Shown here: piece by piece, positions 7,851 to 16,932 of the stretch
How the letters are laid out: each line of letters begins with the position of its first letter
Position numbering within the stretch: the stretch's first letter is position 1
Assembly: GCF_000974425.1 (NCBI RefSeq)
Contig: NZ_CP010429.1
Location: 1,302,001-1,366,000 of the forward strand
Direction of reading: 5' to 3'
DNA length: 64,000 bases
DNA from: Spirosoma radiotolerans
GTDB lineage: Bacteria > Bacteroidota > Bacteroidia > Cytophagales > Spirosomataceae
Notes under the pieces: model-generated
What the model saw: only the letters and a program-made list of their open reading frames with translations
Told to the model about the DNA's origin: nothing
The model's database searches: none
Translations under genes and position numbers: made by a program

Positions 7851-9440
7851 TCAGGAGCGGAACCTGCATTCAAGAATCCGATGTCCGGCAATATCAATCG
7901 GTAATTCGCGGATGATCTGGACTTTGCCGTTTTCAATAAAATGTTCAATTTGATAATTACTGCTTTCGTCAATTACATAAAAATGTGGTACTGTAACCGG
8001 GTTGAATTCCTGTCCGGTCATGATATTCGTTACATGGTACTTTTCCCGGACAGATTTCAATACCTTATGCTCTACCGTTGCCTGTAATATATTGCTTTTG
8101 TTCATCGCGGTTTCCCAATCCAGCAGATACCGGATTTTGGTCGTTTTGTCGTGAAACCAGATGGGTAGAAAGTAGTCGGCGGTTTCGACAAAAACAGGAT
8201 AACGTTTATCTAATTGAGGTAAGTAAGCCAGTACGCCACTGGGGAAGGCCGTGAGTTTTCGGTTCTGATAAAAAATGAAACCAGCCAGCAACAGCATATA
8301 CAAGGGTAAAAGTCTGGTAATGAGCACCAGTCTGTTCGGACGGATGCTCCAGCGGCTGCGGAAAAAATAGAATGCGTACACCAATTGATAAATGACCAGC
8401 AAATGGCCCGGCCACAAATACCGGCTGATGAACACCGATCTGTAAAAGAGCGATACGCCCACTGAAATAGCCATTGGGAGCAGATACATAAACCCAGACA
8501 GCAGGTAAAAAGTAAAGGCCTGGTCACGGAGAAGCTCCCGGAATTTATGGCTGGTCAAACGGGGCAGCGCAATGTATACCCACAATCCAATGAGCACCAA
8601 AAAGCGGAGAATTGGTAAAATCTGAAATACCGATTTTCGCTCCAGCGTCGATGATATACTGGGTGCCAGTTCGCCTACAATTGTAAAAAAAGACCAGAAT
8701 GTGGGAAGCGGAATCCAGGAATGCGGTTTGCCTGCCTGGGTCTGAATAACAAAGTTCGGGTACCAGACTAAAAGCCAGGTGACTAAAATCAGTGCGTGAA
8801 CAGCCAGCACGAGGAGGTAACGCCGATCTCTGGACAGGAGAAACAGCCCCGCAAAAAAAGCACCCGAAGCCGCTGCGTAAAACAAGCCAAAACTGTGGCT
8901 GAACACCATAAGCAAGGCCAGCAAACCAAAGGCTACCAGCAAGCTTACCCGATTGGGCGACGCCATAAGCCGGTGCATGATTACAAAATATCCCAGACTG
9001 ACGAGCAGGAAGAGCGCATAGCCACGTATTTGTGTCGACAGGCTCAGGTTCAGGTACGTAAAGGCAACAATCGTCGCGATAAGCACAAAGTTCAGGACAG
9101 AATTGCCTATCAGCTTTGTTGTGTATTGGTACAGTAACACTATTGTGATCGCGAACGTTACGACCGTTACCGCCCGGAGGAACTGCGGATTCTCACTGAC
9201 CAAATGACCGATAACCCAGTACACGTTTGGGAAAATGGGTGGGTTTTGGTCCATACTGCTAACCAGTGCATCGTTCATGTGCACGATCGACGGGTCTGAA
9301 ATCAATAAGTAGCTCAACACTTCATCCATCCACAGCCATTTTTCCTTAAAAAATAGCGATGTGATAAGGCTAACAGAAATCACTAACAGCATGCCGATGC
9401 TTAATAACCGGGTTTTATCTTTTTGCTGGTTCATATGCAT
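7851..9440 (-). CDS. GT39-like polytopic glycosyltransferase (GT-C fold)
   Basis: This 529-residue integral membrane protein has about ten or more hydrophobic segments. The acidic motif WMDEVLS lies in the first periplasmic loop, followed by a long hydrophilic C-terminal tail. The Asp-Glu pair in the first loop is the hallmark of GT-C transferases (PMT/ArnT type, GT39/GT83), which use polyprenyl-phosphate sugars at the outer face of the inner membrane. It lies 39 bases after the GT4 gene at 9480, in the same direction, so it is part of the polysaccharide operon. It may attach a side-chain sugar from a lipid-linked donor. Donor and acceptor cannot be deduced. A Met two codons downstream is an alternative start. 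Confidence 0.75.
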   Translation of the reverse strand: MHMNQQKDKTRLLSIGMLLVISVSLITSLFFKEKWLWMDEVLSYLLISDPSIVHMNDALVSSMDQNPPIFPNVYWVIGHLVSENPQFLRAVTVVTFAITIVLLYQYTTKLIGNSVLNFVLIATIVAFTYLNLSLSTQIRGYALFLLVSLGYFVIMHRLMASPNRVSLLVAFGLLALLMVFSHSFGLFYAAASGAFFAGLFLLSRDRRYLLVLAVHALILVTWLLVWYPNFVIQTQAGKPHSWIPLPTFWSFFTIVGELAPSISSTLERKSVFQILPILRFLVLIGLWVYIALPRLTSHKFRELLRDQAFTFYLLSGFMYLLPMAISVGVSLFYRSVFISRYLWPGHLLVIYQLVYAFYFFRSRWSIRPNRLVLITRLLPLYMLLLAGFIFYQNRKLTAFPSGVLAYLPQLDKRYPVFVETADYFLPIWFHDKTTKIRYLLDWETAMNKSNILQATVEHKVLKSVREKYHVTNIMTGQEFNPVTVPHFYVIDESSNYQIEHFIENGKVQIIRELPIDIAGHRILECRFRS

Positions 9441-9479
9441 CGCAGGTAAATGTTGAACGACTTACTTTATTCCTGAGCC

Positions 9480-10730
9480 TTAGCTTTTGTAAGCTGGATC
9501 GAGACTTAACTGGTTGTGGGTCGGCTGGGTGCGTTCCGCTGGTTGTGGGCTCGTCTGGTAAGCCGGGTAGAGTGCCAGAAACTGATCGGCAATCTGCTCG
9601 ACGGGGAATCGTGTTTGTACCACCCGAATGGCATTTGCCGAACATTGCTCATAAAGGGCGGTATCGGACAGGAGCGTATCGACGGCGCCAACCATCTCCT
9701 CAATCTTTGTCACATCGACCAGTAGTCCGCCATCTTCCACCACCCAGGCAACAGCCCCGCTGTTTTTGCCCGCCACCACCGGCACACCATAGCTCATGGC
9801 TTCGGCAAGTACCATCCCAAACGATTCTTCCAGGGATGCATGCAGCAGCAGCGAGCTTTGCGATATTTTTTCCAATACCTCAACATAGGGCGTCATACCA
9901 TGAAGCACCACATTTGGAATCTGATGTTCCCGGCAAAAGGCTTCCGCTTCGGCACCGGGTTCGAAGGCCGTTCCAAAGGCCCAAAGCACGGCATTTCGAT
10001 GCACCTGCTGAATGCCTTTGAACGCCAGCAGAGCATTTTTACTGTTTTTTCGATCGTCCCAGCCGTTTACAACCATGCTGATGATCGGCGTTTCTGGCTT
10101 AGATGGCTTACCCGGTTTGGCAGGCATCGGCACGGGATTGGGCACGACGGTAACCGGGGCAGAGGTCCACTTTTGTACTGTTGCCGCCATGTAGGGCGAC
10201 ACGGCGGTAAATCGCTGGCCTTTTCGGAAGACATACCGGGCCAACAGCAGGTGAAAAAAACGGTTGAGGGTACGGACGTAATTGAAAATGATACGGGCGT
10301 TGTCATGAACCGTGATCACCGCATCGGGTGTATACGACAGGGCCGCCAGGGCATATTCGTAGGTCCAGTGAGCATGAACAACATCCGGTTTGTAGCGCCG
10401 GAGAACGGCCAGTAACTGAGCCCGTTCAAAGCTGAAAAAATCGGCTGTCCGGCCGGGCCGTTTGCCATTGGGGCGAAACGTATGCTTCCGTCTGGGTACA
10501 ATGACATACGTCAATTGCTGATCTTCATACACAAAGGGTGGTTCGTCGTCAGGCAATTTATCATCCTGCGTGATGGCCAGTACTTTGTGGCCGCGTACCA
10601 GATATTCTTTGATCAGATTGCTAATCAGTGGGGCGCCAGCCTGCCCTTTTGGATACGAGCCCAATTGTTGCCGGGCGTTTTCTGACAACAGGTCGTCGGT
10701 TGCAATGGAGCCTAAAATGCTGATATACAT
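9480..10730 (-). CDS. GT4-family glycosyltransferase
   Basis: The first beta strand (MYISILGS) begins at the ATG at 10730, which I prefer. An in-frame ATG at 10766 would add 12 residues and cannot be excluded. The C-terminal half has the GT4/GT-B nucleotide-sugar site: the E-x7-E stretch in EESFGMVLAEAMSYGVPVV, plus the usual GVPVVAGKNSGAVAWVV block. The N-terminal half carries HAHWTYEYALAAL, typical of acceptor-binding halves. It is a cytosolic or peripheral retaining transferase that would extend the lipid-linked repeat unit. About 417 residues is the normal family length. It is cotranscribed with the neighbouring transferases. Sugar specificity is unknown. Confidence 0.85.
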   Translation of the reverse strand: MYISILGSIATDDLLSENARQQLGSYPKGQAGAPLISNLIKEYLVRGHKVLAITQDDKLPDDEPPFVYEDQQLTYVIVPRRKHTFRPNGKRPGRTADFFSFERAQLLAVLRRYKPDVVHAHWTYEYALAALSYTPDAVITVHDNARIIFNYVRTLNRFFHLLLARYVFRKGQRFTAVSPYMAATVQKWTSAPVTVVPNPVPMPAKPGKPSKPETPIISMVVNGWDDRKNSKNALLAFKGIQQVHRNAVLWAFGTAFEPGAEAEAFCREHQIPNVVLHGMTPYVEVLEKISQSSLLLHASLEESFGMVLAEAMSYGVPVVAGKNSGAVAWVVEDGGLLVDVTKIEEMVGAVDTLLSDTALYEQCSANAIRVVQTRFPVEQIADQFLALYPAYQTSPQPAERTQPTHNQLSLDPAYKS

Positions 10731-10809
10731 AGGACTGATTTCGTTTAGTTGGGTTGATAGATACATACTCGATAGCCTGCCTGGCTGGAGCCATCAGAAT
10801 CTGGTACAG

Positions 10810-12078
10810 TCAATCAATAAAATTGCTCATGGCAAACGCCAGACCGACGCTTTGCTCCAAGAGCGGATTATAGTATTTCTGGACGATGTGATTAATCTTC
10901 AACTCCCACTTTTGCTGTTGCGCAAACCGGAAGGCATTCAGACCCATCTCCATTCGTTTCGTTTCATTGTGGTACATCCACGTAATGGCTTTTGCCAGGT
11001 TAAGGGCAACGGTATCCGGGTCCGTCACGGGCACCCGAATACCTGTGTGATCGTTCACTAACTCAGCTTGTCCGTGTAAGTCGAGGGTAACCACCGGAAG
11101 CGAATAGCCCATGGCTTCCATCAGTTGTGCAGGCCCTGTATCGCGCAGGCTGGTGAACAGGAAAACATCCGCTTTCCGGTAGTATTCTTTCACCTGGTCA
11201 TAGCTTACTTTGCCGACCCAGTTTACCCGATCCTCCAGCTTGTATTTAGCGATGTATTCGGGTACGTATCGACCCATTTCGCCATCGCCAACAATCGTCA
11301 ATCGGACAGGCAATTTTGGATCTACCTGGCTGAAACCGTGTAATGAAAGCTCCAGTGCTTTGCGCGGCATCAGGCGACCAACCCAGACCAGTTCCAGCGA
11401 ATTATGGCTGGGCCGATGAATGGGCTCCGAGGGAATAAAGTGTTTGCCAACGCCCCCGAATTCCTTTTCAACCTGTTTCGTGCGGCCCAATGAATGAATC
11501 ATCCGTCGGGTATCCTCATTCCAGGCCAGTACATAATCGGCGTGCCGGACCGATTGGTAGCAGCCGGGGTTAAAGCGAAGCATTAGAGCACTAACCCGCG
11601 ATCTCATCCGTTCTTTCACCCAGTTATCTTTAAAGTAATGGCGCATTGTTCTGGGAGCTTCCTGGCCACCACCGACGGGTCCATAGATGAACGGAATGTT
11701 GAGCTTGTACATGAAACTTCCCAGTTGAAGGCTCGTATAACTAACGTGATGCACCAAATCGAACGGACTTTCTTTGTGCAGTTTCCGGGCAAGCCGCATG
11801 GCTGCCCACTGCCATAAAATATAATGGAAGTACATACCCAGGAGGCCAAAGGAATAGGGCTTGTCGATCCAACTGGGCAAGGTAACGTACGCAAACGTTA
11901 GGTTTGGATATTGGTTTTGGGCTAGTTTTTGTTCAATCTGGCGTTTGCCAACGTCTCTCGTCAGGCACGTAACCTGATAGCCCTGCTGGCTAATTAAGGA
12001 TGAATAAAACCACCCATTCCCTTCTTCGGATCCAAGATCCGGAATACAGGCATAAGCGGAAACCAATATTTTTTTCAT
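10810..12078 (-). CDS. GT4-family glycosyltransferase (paralogue A)
   Basis: I choose the ATG at 12078, not the in-frame ATG at 12108. The resulting 422-residue protein begins MKKILVSAYAC and matches the paralogue at 14775-16043 in length and first residues (MKKVLLSAYAC). Both share SEEG.GW near the N-terminus, FI.GPVGGGQ.AP in the middle, and SLPVVTLDLHGQAELVND in the C-terminal nucleotide-sugar domain. This is a GT-B fold retaining transferase of family GT4. The two paralogues flank an aldo/keto reductase and a GMC oxidoreductase gene, suggesting duplication around that pair. The position in the polysaccharide run implies repeat-unit assembly. Exact sugar unknown. Confidence 0.85.
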   Translation of the reverse strand: MKKILVSAYACIPDLGSEEGNGWFYSSLISQQGYQVTCLTRDVGKRQIEQKLAQNQYPNLTFAYVTLPSWIDKPYSFGLLGMYFHYILWQWAAMRLARKLHKESPFDLVHHVSYTSLQLGSFMYKLNIPFIYGPVGGGQEAPRTMRHYFKDNWVKERMRSRVSALMLRFNPGCYQSVRHADYVLAWNEDTRRMIHSLGRTKQVEKEFGGVGKHFIPSEPIHRPSHNSLELVWVGRLMPRKALELSLHGFSQVDPKLPVRLTIVGDGEMGRYVPEYIAKYKLEDRVNWVGKVSYDQVKEYYRKADVFLFTSLRDTGPAQLMEAMGYSLPVVTLDLHGQAELVNDHTGIRVPVTDPDTVALNLAKAITWMYHNETKRMEMGLNAFRFAQQQKWELKINHIVQKYYNPLLEQSVGLAFAMSNFID

Positions 12079-12160
12079 AACGGGAGTAGGAAGAGGAATA
12101 CGAGTCAATTTTACCAGAGATGCAGGCCGATAGTTGGTTGAACGATAGGGCCGGTTTGCG

Positions 12161-13834
12161 TCATTCAGATAAGGGTTTATGTTTCAAATGATTGGCCAGC
12201 AACAGCGCGTGAGCAACAATGGTCAAGGTTGGATTGGCGTGTCCGCCGGTCGGAAATACAGAAGAACCCGCTACATATAAATTGTCTAAGCCATACACTT
12301 TGGCATCTTTATCCACAACCCCAGTTTTTGGATCATCCGACATGCGGGTGGTTCCGATATGGTGCGATGCGGAGTTGAATGCCTTGAGCCGTTCCTGCAT
12401 ATAGGTACGGAGACCCGTTTCGCTATACCGTATTTCGCCCAGATCCTTGCTGGTAAATGCATCTACAAAGAGGGTATGCGCTTTTACGATCGAGTCAATA
12501 TCGGCATCCAGAAAAGCGAGTTTAACCTCCGCTCTAGGAACGCCGAATGAATCCGTCTGCGATTCAGACAAACAAACCCGGCTCTCTCGGTTGGGGGCCT
12601 GCTCTGTCTGGAAATACAACCCCCAATAATCATTTCGCTTCGATGGAAGCAGGAAGGGCAACCGCCGTTTAGCCATTCGTTTCAGGCTAAGCTGGATGAG
12701 GTCAGGCACTTCGAGCAACCCGTTTTTGGCAATATTGACCGAATGCTCGCGGAGGGCAGGCATCAGTTGCCGGGCCTTACTGATCGACCGGTTTACGGAT
12801 TTCTGACTCAGTATCGAAAGCATTGACTTGGCAACGAACCGGGAAGAGAATAGAACGTCGCGGTGTCCGTTTGTGGTGTTGGGGTGGTAAAGGAAAAAGA
12901 TGCTGTTCAGTAGTTTGTTGGCTTCCTGAACGGGTTCGGGAAACCACCAGCGTCGGCGGCAGTAAACGCCCCCGGCATCCCGTTCAAATTCGGCCATGAG
13001 CTTTTGTTTATCGCGAAGTTTGACTTCAGCGAAAATACCGCTCAGATGGACCATGTAATAGCGGCCTACATTATCGTTTTGATTGCCAAGGCCAGTTGGA
13101 AAGCGGTCGTTTTTTGAACTCAATAACAGGCGGGCATTTTCGATTCCACCGGTGGCCAGCACAAACCGACGAGCCTGAACGGATAGCCGGGTGCCGCTCA
13201 TGGATATGTCTACATGGCTTACCTGACTCGGATTGTCCTGCGTTTGCAGCGAAATCACGTGGGCATCCATCAATACCTGGATATTTTTACTGTTCTCCAG
13301 CGTTCCCTGATAGACTTTGCCAAAATGTACCGGGGGGCTCCAGCGCTCCAGCGGATAGGAAATTAATTCCTCTGAATCTAACCCTTCCAGGATTTCCCGC
13401 TTACTATCCGGAAACGCTTTCTGGGCATCGAATTCAAAACGGCCAATCTGGCACAGATCGGCTGCTTCGTAATAATAGGGCAGCAGGTCATCATACGTAA
13501 TAGGCCATTTCCCATCGGGTACCCAGGAGCGGGTTTTGAAATCAATGGGTTCGAAGGGAATGCAACGCCCGCCCCAGGCCGACGAAGTACCCCCAAACTG
13601 GCGCCGACGGTTCTCTTCCAACGGCTCGTGTGAACCCGCCGGAAAAACACCGCCCCGGTATAGATCCTGATTGGCGATGGTTTCGGTCCAGCTTCCGCCC
13701 GTCAGCAAGATAACGGAAAGTGGCGAGCCATTCAGGCTCAGGGCCATGGATATAGCGGCCGGTCCTGAACCGATGATGCAAATATCAGCGTCGAGTTTTT
13801 GCCCTGGCTGAAACGTGTTTTTCGTAACGATCAT
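12161..13834 (-). CDS. GMC-family FAD oxidoreductase
   Basis: This 557-residue protein starts with a dinucleotide-binding segment (ICIIGSGPAAISMAL, about residues 20-34) and has FGGTSSAWGGR around residue 80. It ends with the GMC C-terminal domain: SHHIGTTRMSDDP, then LYVAGSSVFPTGGHANPT. The His in the HHIG motif and the His/Asn in GGHANP are the usual catalytic pair of glucose-methanol-choline oxidoreductases, which oxidise alcohol or sugar hydroxyls using FAD. It overlaps the upstream aldo/keto reductase gene by 4 bp, so the two are translationally coupled. In this locus it probably oxidises a sugar or sugar-linked intermediate, which is inference. There is no signal peptide, so it should act in the cytoplasm. 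Confidence 0.85.
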   Translation of the reverse strand: MIVTKNTFQPGQKLDADICIIGSGPAAISMALSLNGSPLSVILLTGGSWTETIANQDLYRGGVFPAGSHEPLEENRRRQFGGTSSAWGGRCIPFEPIDFKTRSWVPDGKWPITYDDLLPYYYEAADLCQIGRFEFDAQKAFPDSKREILEGLDSEELISYPLERWSPPVHFGKVYQGTLENSKNIQVLMDAHVISLQTQDNPSQVSHVDISMSGTRLSVQARRFVLATGGIENARLLLSSKNDRFPTGLGNQNDNVGRYYMVHLSGIFAEVKLRDKQKLMAEFERDAGGVYCRRRWWFPEPVQEANKLLNSIFFLYHPNTTNGHRDVLFSSRFVAKSMLSILSQKSVNRSISKARQLMPALREHSVNIAKNGLLEVPDLIQLSLKRMAKRRLPFLLPSKRNDYWGLYFQTEQAPNRESRVCLSESQTDSFGVPRAEVKLAFLDADIDSIVKAHTLFVDAFTSKDLGEIRYSETGLRTYMQERLKAFNSASHHIGTTRMSDDPKTGVVDKDAKVYGLDNLYVAGSSVFPTGGHANPTLTIVAHALLLANHLKHKPLSE

Positions 13835-14718
13835 GACAGGAGTTGGTTTAATCTCGACAATGAGGGTGCTAACGCAGCGACATAGCGCAGGGAAGCAATA
13901 TTGTGCGCTAAGTGTGTCAGATTGCTGGTGCCAAACAGCACCGTATTTACTTTCTTGTCAGCCAATAGGGAGGCCAGCAAGAATTGAGGTAATGACATAG
14001 TAGCCAGACCATCCAGTTGATGAATCGCCGTTTCGTGCTGTTTGAATTTTTCCTGAAGCGATTTATAGGGGCGCAATGCCTGGTTGCCTATCACCGGAAT
14101 GTTATGTTTCTGGCAAAGATCAGGAATGGAATACGTGCCGTCAGCCTGCCAGGCTGTGGCCGTTTGCACGAGCTGAACCTGCCCACTGCGAATTCCTTCT
14201 TCCACCACCCGATAGTCGTTGGAGGAAACCCCCGTATACCGGGCCAGTCCCTGCTGCCTTATCTTGGCCAGGCCATCCCAGGAGTCGGCATCGGCGATGT
14301 CATCCCAGGTCGGTTCGTGCAGCAGCAAGGCATCGGCGGCCTCGACTCGCAGGCGGTTATTGCTTTTCTGAACACTCTCGATCAGGTAAGACGCTGTGTA
14401 GTTGCTCTTGGCACCAGCCCGTTGTTTTAGCTTCTTGCCGATCTGGTTGAGGGGCGAGAGCCAGCCGGGTGTGTGCACGCAGGGAAGCCCCGCTTTGGTG
14501 ACAACAAAAAAAGGAAGACCCGTAGCGCTCAGGGTTTTGGCAATCAGCCGTTCCGAATCGCCCGAGCCATAAAAATCGGCCGTATCAATCAAATTAACGC
14601 CTTGTTCAGACGCTAAGCGCAGGAAACCGGCAAAAAAGTCTGAAGAAAGCCGACTTCCCAGCGATGCCGCCCGACTTGTTCCAATCCCTAAGGATGACAG
14701 TTGATCTAGGGTAATCAT
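13831..14718 (-). CDS. Aldo/keto reductase
   Basis: This 295-residue protein has the (beta/alpha)8 aldo/keto-reductase signature: GVNLIDTADFYGSGDSE near residue 40 supplies the catalytic Asp and Tyr. A Lys follows in VVTKAG (about residue 76) and a His in LLLHEPTWDD. The C-terminal end has the phosphate-binding VLFGTSNLTHL block used for NADP(H). It would reduce a carbonyl or run the reverse reaction. Its stop overlaps the GMC oxidoreductase start by 4 bp, a pairing that suggests sequential oxidation and reduction of one substrate, for example inversion of a sugar carbon. This is inference. It follows the GT4 paralogue at 14775 after 56 bases. Confidence 0.85.
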   Translation of the reverse strand: MITLDQLSSLGIGTSRAASLGSRLSSDFFAGFLRLASEQGVNLIDTADFYGSGDSERLIAKTLSATGLPFFVVTKAGLPCVHTPGWLSPLNQIGKKLKQRAGAKSNYTASYLIESVQKSNNRLRVEAADALLLHEPTWDDIADADSWDGLAKIRQQGLARYTGVSSNDYRVVEEGIRSGQVQLVQTATAWQADGTYSIPDLCQKHNIPVIGNQALRPYKSLQEKFKQHETAIHQLDGLATMSLPQFLLASLLADKKVNTVLFGTSNLTHLAHNIASLRYVAALAPSLSRLNQLLS

Positions 14719-14774
14719 GTTGAGAAGTTAGTTTTACACGTTGTCGTTGAGTCAGTAATGCGTAGCGTCATTCG

Positions 14775-16043
14775 TTACCCTCGCCTGAAAGCAGGTGAAT
14801 AGGCAACCGGCTTCGCTAACACCGCCGGATATAATTCGTCAATGAAGGTTCGGATTTTTGTTTCCCAAAGCTGCGACTGGGCAAAGGAATAGCCTGCCTG
14901 TCCCATCGCCATCCGTTCAGAAGGGTGCGTGTACATCCACTCGATGGCTCGTGCCAGATCTGACACAACCTGTTCTTCGTTGGTTACCGGTACACGCAAT
15001 CCGGTGTTGTCGTTGACCAGTTCGGCCTGCCCGTGCAAGTCCAGCGTGACCACCGGCAGCGAGTAGGCCATGGCTTCCAGTAACTGGTGTGGGCAGGAGT
15101 CGCGCAGGCTCGTAAAGAAGAATACATCCGACTGCTCGTAGTAATTCTTGACTTCCTGAAAGGATACGTGGCCAACCCAGTTCACCCGCTTGCTGACGCC
15201 ATACTGCTCGATGTAGTGCGGAACATACTCGGCCATTTCGCCTTTGCCGCCCACAATGGTCAGCGTAACCGGAATGGCTGGGTCCACTTTTCCCAAGGCC
15301 TGAATGGTTAGTTCAAGGGCTTTGCGAGGAAGTAATCGGCCTGTCCACAGCAATTTTAGTGTACTGTCGGGGTAGTGTTCAATGGCCTTTTTGGGCAAAA
15401 ACGTCGAATTCAGACCCGCATCCCAAATCCGGTCGATGGGTAGGTTCGGGCGTAGTTTACGGGCCAGCGCGTAGGTGTCCAGATTCGTGACTACCAGGCG
15501 GTCGGCTGTTTGTACGGATTTGAAAAAGCCGGGGTTGGTATATTGAAGTATCGTGCCAACCCAGTCGCGCATCCACTCCCGCGTCCAGTAAGCCCCAAAA
15601 TACCGTTTCATATTTTTGGGTGCCCGCTGCCCGCCACCTACCGGCCCGAAAATGAACGGTTTGCGAAGTTTGTACAGGAAGCTACCTAGCTGAATACTGC
15701 CGTAGGTAACGTGGTGCACGATGTCAAAATTGTGCTGCTGATCCAGTTGCCGGGCTAGTTTCATGGCGCTCCACTGCCAGTAGATGTAATGGAAATACAT
15801 GCCAATCAGGTTAGAGTCGCAGAACTTATCGACCCAGGCAGGCAGCCGCACATAATGCACCATCAGGTTCGGAAACTGGCCGCTGTCCAGGATCGAATCG
15901 ATAGCCACTTCACCGTCCTTTTTTGTCAGGCAATGTACTTCCAGCTCATTCAGGCTTAGTGTGGTTGCATACGTCCAGCCCGTCCCCTCTTCGGAGCCGT
16001 GGTTGGGGAGGCAGGCGTAGGCAGATAGAAGCACTTTTTTCAT
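14775..16043 (-). CDS. GT4-family glycosyltransferase (paralogue B)
   Basis: This 422-residue GT-B transferase is closely similar to the gene at 10810-12078 along its whole length. Shared blocks include SAYAC.P..GSEEG, HY..WQW.AM.LAR, GPVGGGQ.AP, WTGRLLPRKALEL (WVGRLMPRKALEL in the paralogue) and the C-terminal HGQAELVND.TG.RVPVT. Family GT4 uses NDP-sugars with retention. It lies 4 bases upstream of nothing else than the aldo/keto reductase side of the cassette and 4 bases after the GT2 gene at 16048, so it is firmly in the operon. The duplicate copies may add the same sugar to different acceptors. Specificity cannot be read from the sequence. Confidence 0.88.
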   Translation of the reverse strand: MKKVLLSAYACLPNHGSEEGTGWTYATTLSLNELEVHCLTKKDGEVAIDSILDSGQFPNLMVHYVRLPAWVDKFCDSNLIGMYFHYIYWQWSAMKLARQLDQQHNFDIVHHVTYGSIQLGSFLYKLRKPFIFGPVGGGQRAPKNMKRYFGAYWTREWMRDWVGTILQYTNPGFFKSVQTADRLVVTNLDTYALARKLRPNLPIDRIWDAGLNSTFLPKKAIEHYPDSTLKLLWTGRLLPRKALELTIQALGKVDPAIPVTLTIVGGKGEMAEYVPHYIEQYGVSKRVNWVGHVSFQEVKNYYEQSDVFFFTSLRDSCPHQLLEAMAYSLPVVTLDLHGQAELVNDNTGLRVPVTNEEQVVSDLARAIEWMYTHPSERMAMGQAGYSFAQSQLWETKIRTFIDELYPAVLAKPVAYSPAFRRG

Positions 16044-16047
16044 GGCC

Positions 16048-16932
16048 TTATAACGATTTCATGATCCGAACTTTACGCAGTAAAAAACCCGTGCAAATCC
16101 GACCAACGTCGAAACAGAAGTAGAGCGCTTTAGTCTTTGAATGGTCGATGGCGAAGTTGTAGCGGACGCGCAGGTTCGTGGGCGATTTGATCGATGTAAA
16201 GCCGTCGATAAACTCTTTCAGGGTTACTTTGCGCTCAACCTGAATGCCCGTTGCCTTCACGAATTCATAGACCACGCTGGGCACATTAACAATGAGTCGA
16301 TAGCCTGCTTTCCGTGCCCGCACCGAAAACTCGATGTCAGACATGTAGTGGATGTATTTCTTGGAGTCGAACAGCCCGATTTTGTCGAAAACCTCCATCG
16401 GGATCAGCGTTCCCCGGCCCGGCAGCGAGTGCGATTCCACATAGGATGTACGCGATGACAGTTCCCGGTAACTGTTGTGGTAATCTTCCGATAAGTGCCG
16501 GCCCCCCGCCGTATACAGCTCAAAGGCCGCGCCGGCGTACTCCAGTTTTTCGGGATTATCGCTGTCGACACTAACCGAGCCGATCAGGCAGGGCTTGTGT
16601 TTTCGATAGGCATCCAGCATGGTTTGCAGATAATCGGGAGCCACACGGGTGTCGTCATTGAGGGTTAATACGAAACTTTCCTGGCGTTTGTCCTGCTGTT
16701 TCTGGGCGTAACGGATGCCCCAGTTGGTAGCTTCTGTCCACCATAAGTTGCCATCTCCTTTTAACACAACGACCTCCGGAAATTCCTGGCTGATCATGAG
16801 GTCGGTACCGTCAGTCGACCCATCGTCGACCACGATAATCTGGAAGTTTCGGTACGTCTGAACAGACAGGCACGCCAGGCATTGCCGGGTAAACTCTAAA
16901 CGGTTGTGGACAGGGATAACAATACTAATCAT
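16048..16932 (-). CDS. GT2-family glycosyltransferase
   Basis: This 294-residue GT-A transferase has the N-terminal IVIPVHNR strand, VVDDGSTDGT (first Asp motif) and LNDDTR as the metal-binding DXD. SDIEFSVRARKAGY occupies the position of the catalytic-base block (usually ED). It ends with a short hydrophobic stretch near residues 275-287 that may touch the membrane. It would invert the anomeric centre while adding one sugar to the repeat unit. The 4-bp overlap with the polymerase gene upstream and 4-base gap to the GT4 gene downstream indicate coupled translation. Related rhamnosyltransferases exist, but I cannot specify the sugar. Confidence 0.85.
   Translation of the reverse strand: MISIVIPVHNRLEFTRQCLACLSVQTYRNFQIIVVDDGSTDGTDLMISQEFPEVVVLKGDGNLWWTEATNWGIRYAQKQQDKRQESFVLTLNDDTRVAPDYLQTMLDAYRKHKPCLIGSVSVDSDNPEKLEYAGAAFELYTAGGRHLSEDYHNSYRELSSRTSYVESHSLPGRGTLIPMEVFDKIGLFDSKKYIHYMSDIEFSVRARKAGYRLIVNVPSVVYEFVKATGIQVERKVTLKEFIDGFTSIKSPTNLRVRYNFAIDHSKTKALYFCFDVGRICTGFLLRKVRIMKSL

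Noticed and set aside
9545-11061. Rightward frames of 60-190 codons opposite the GT4 genes
   Set aside because: Opposite-strand shadows of strong glycosyltransferase genes with complete motifs.
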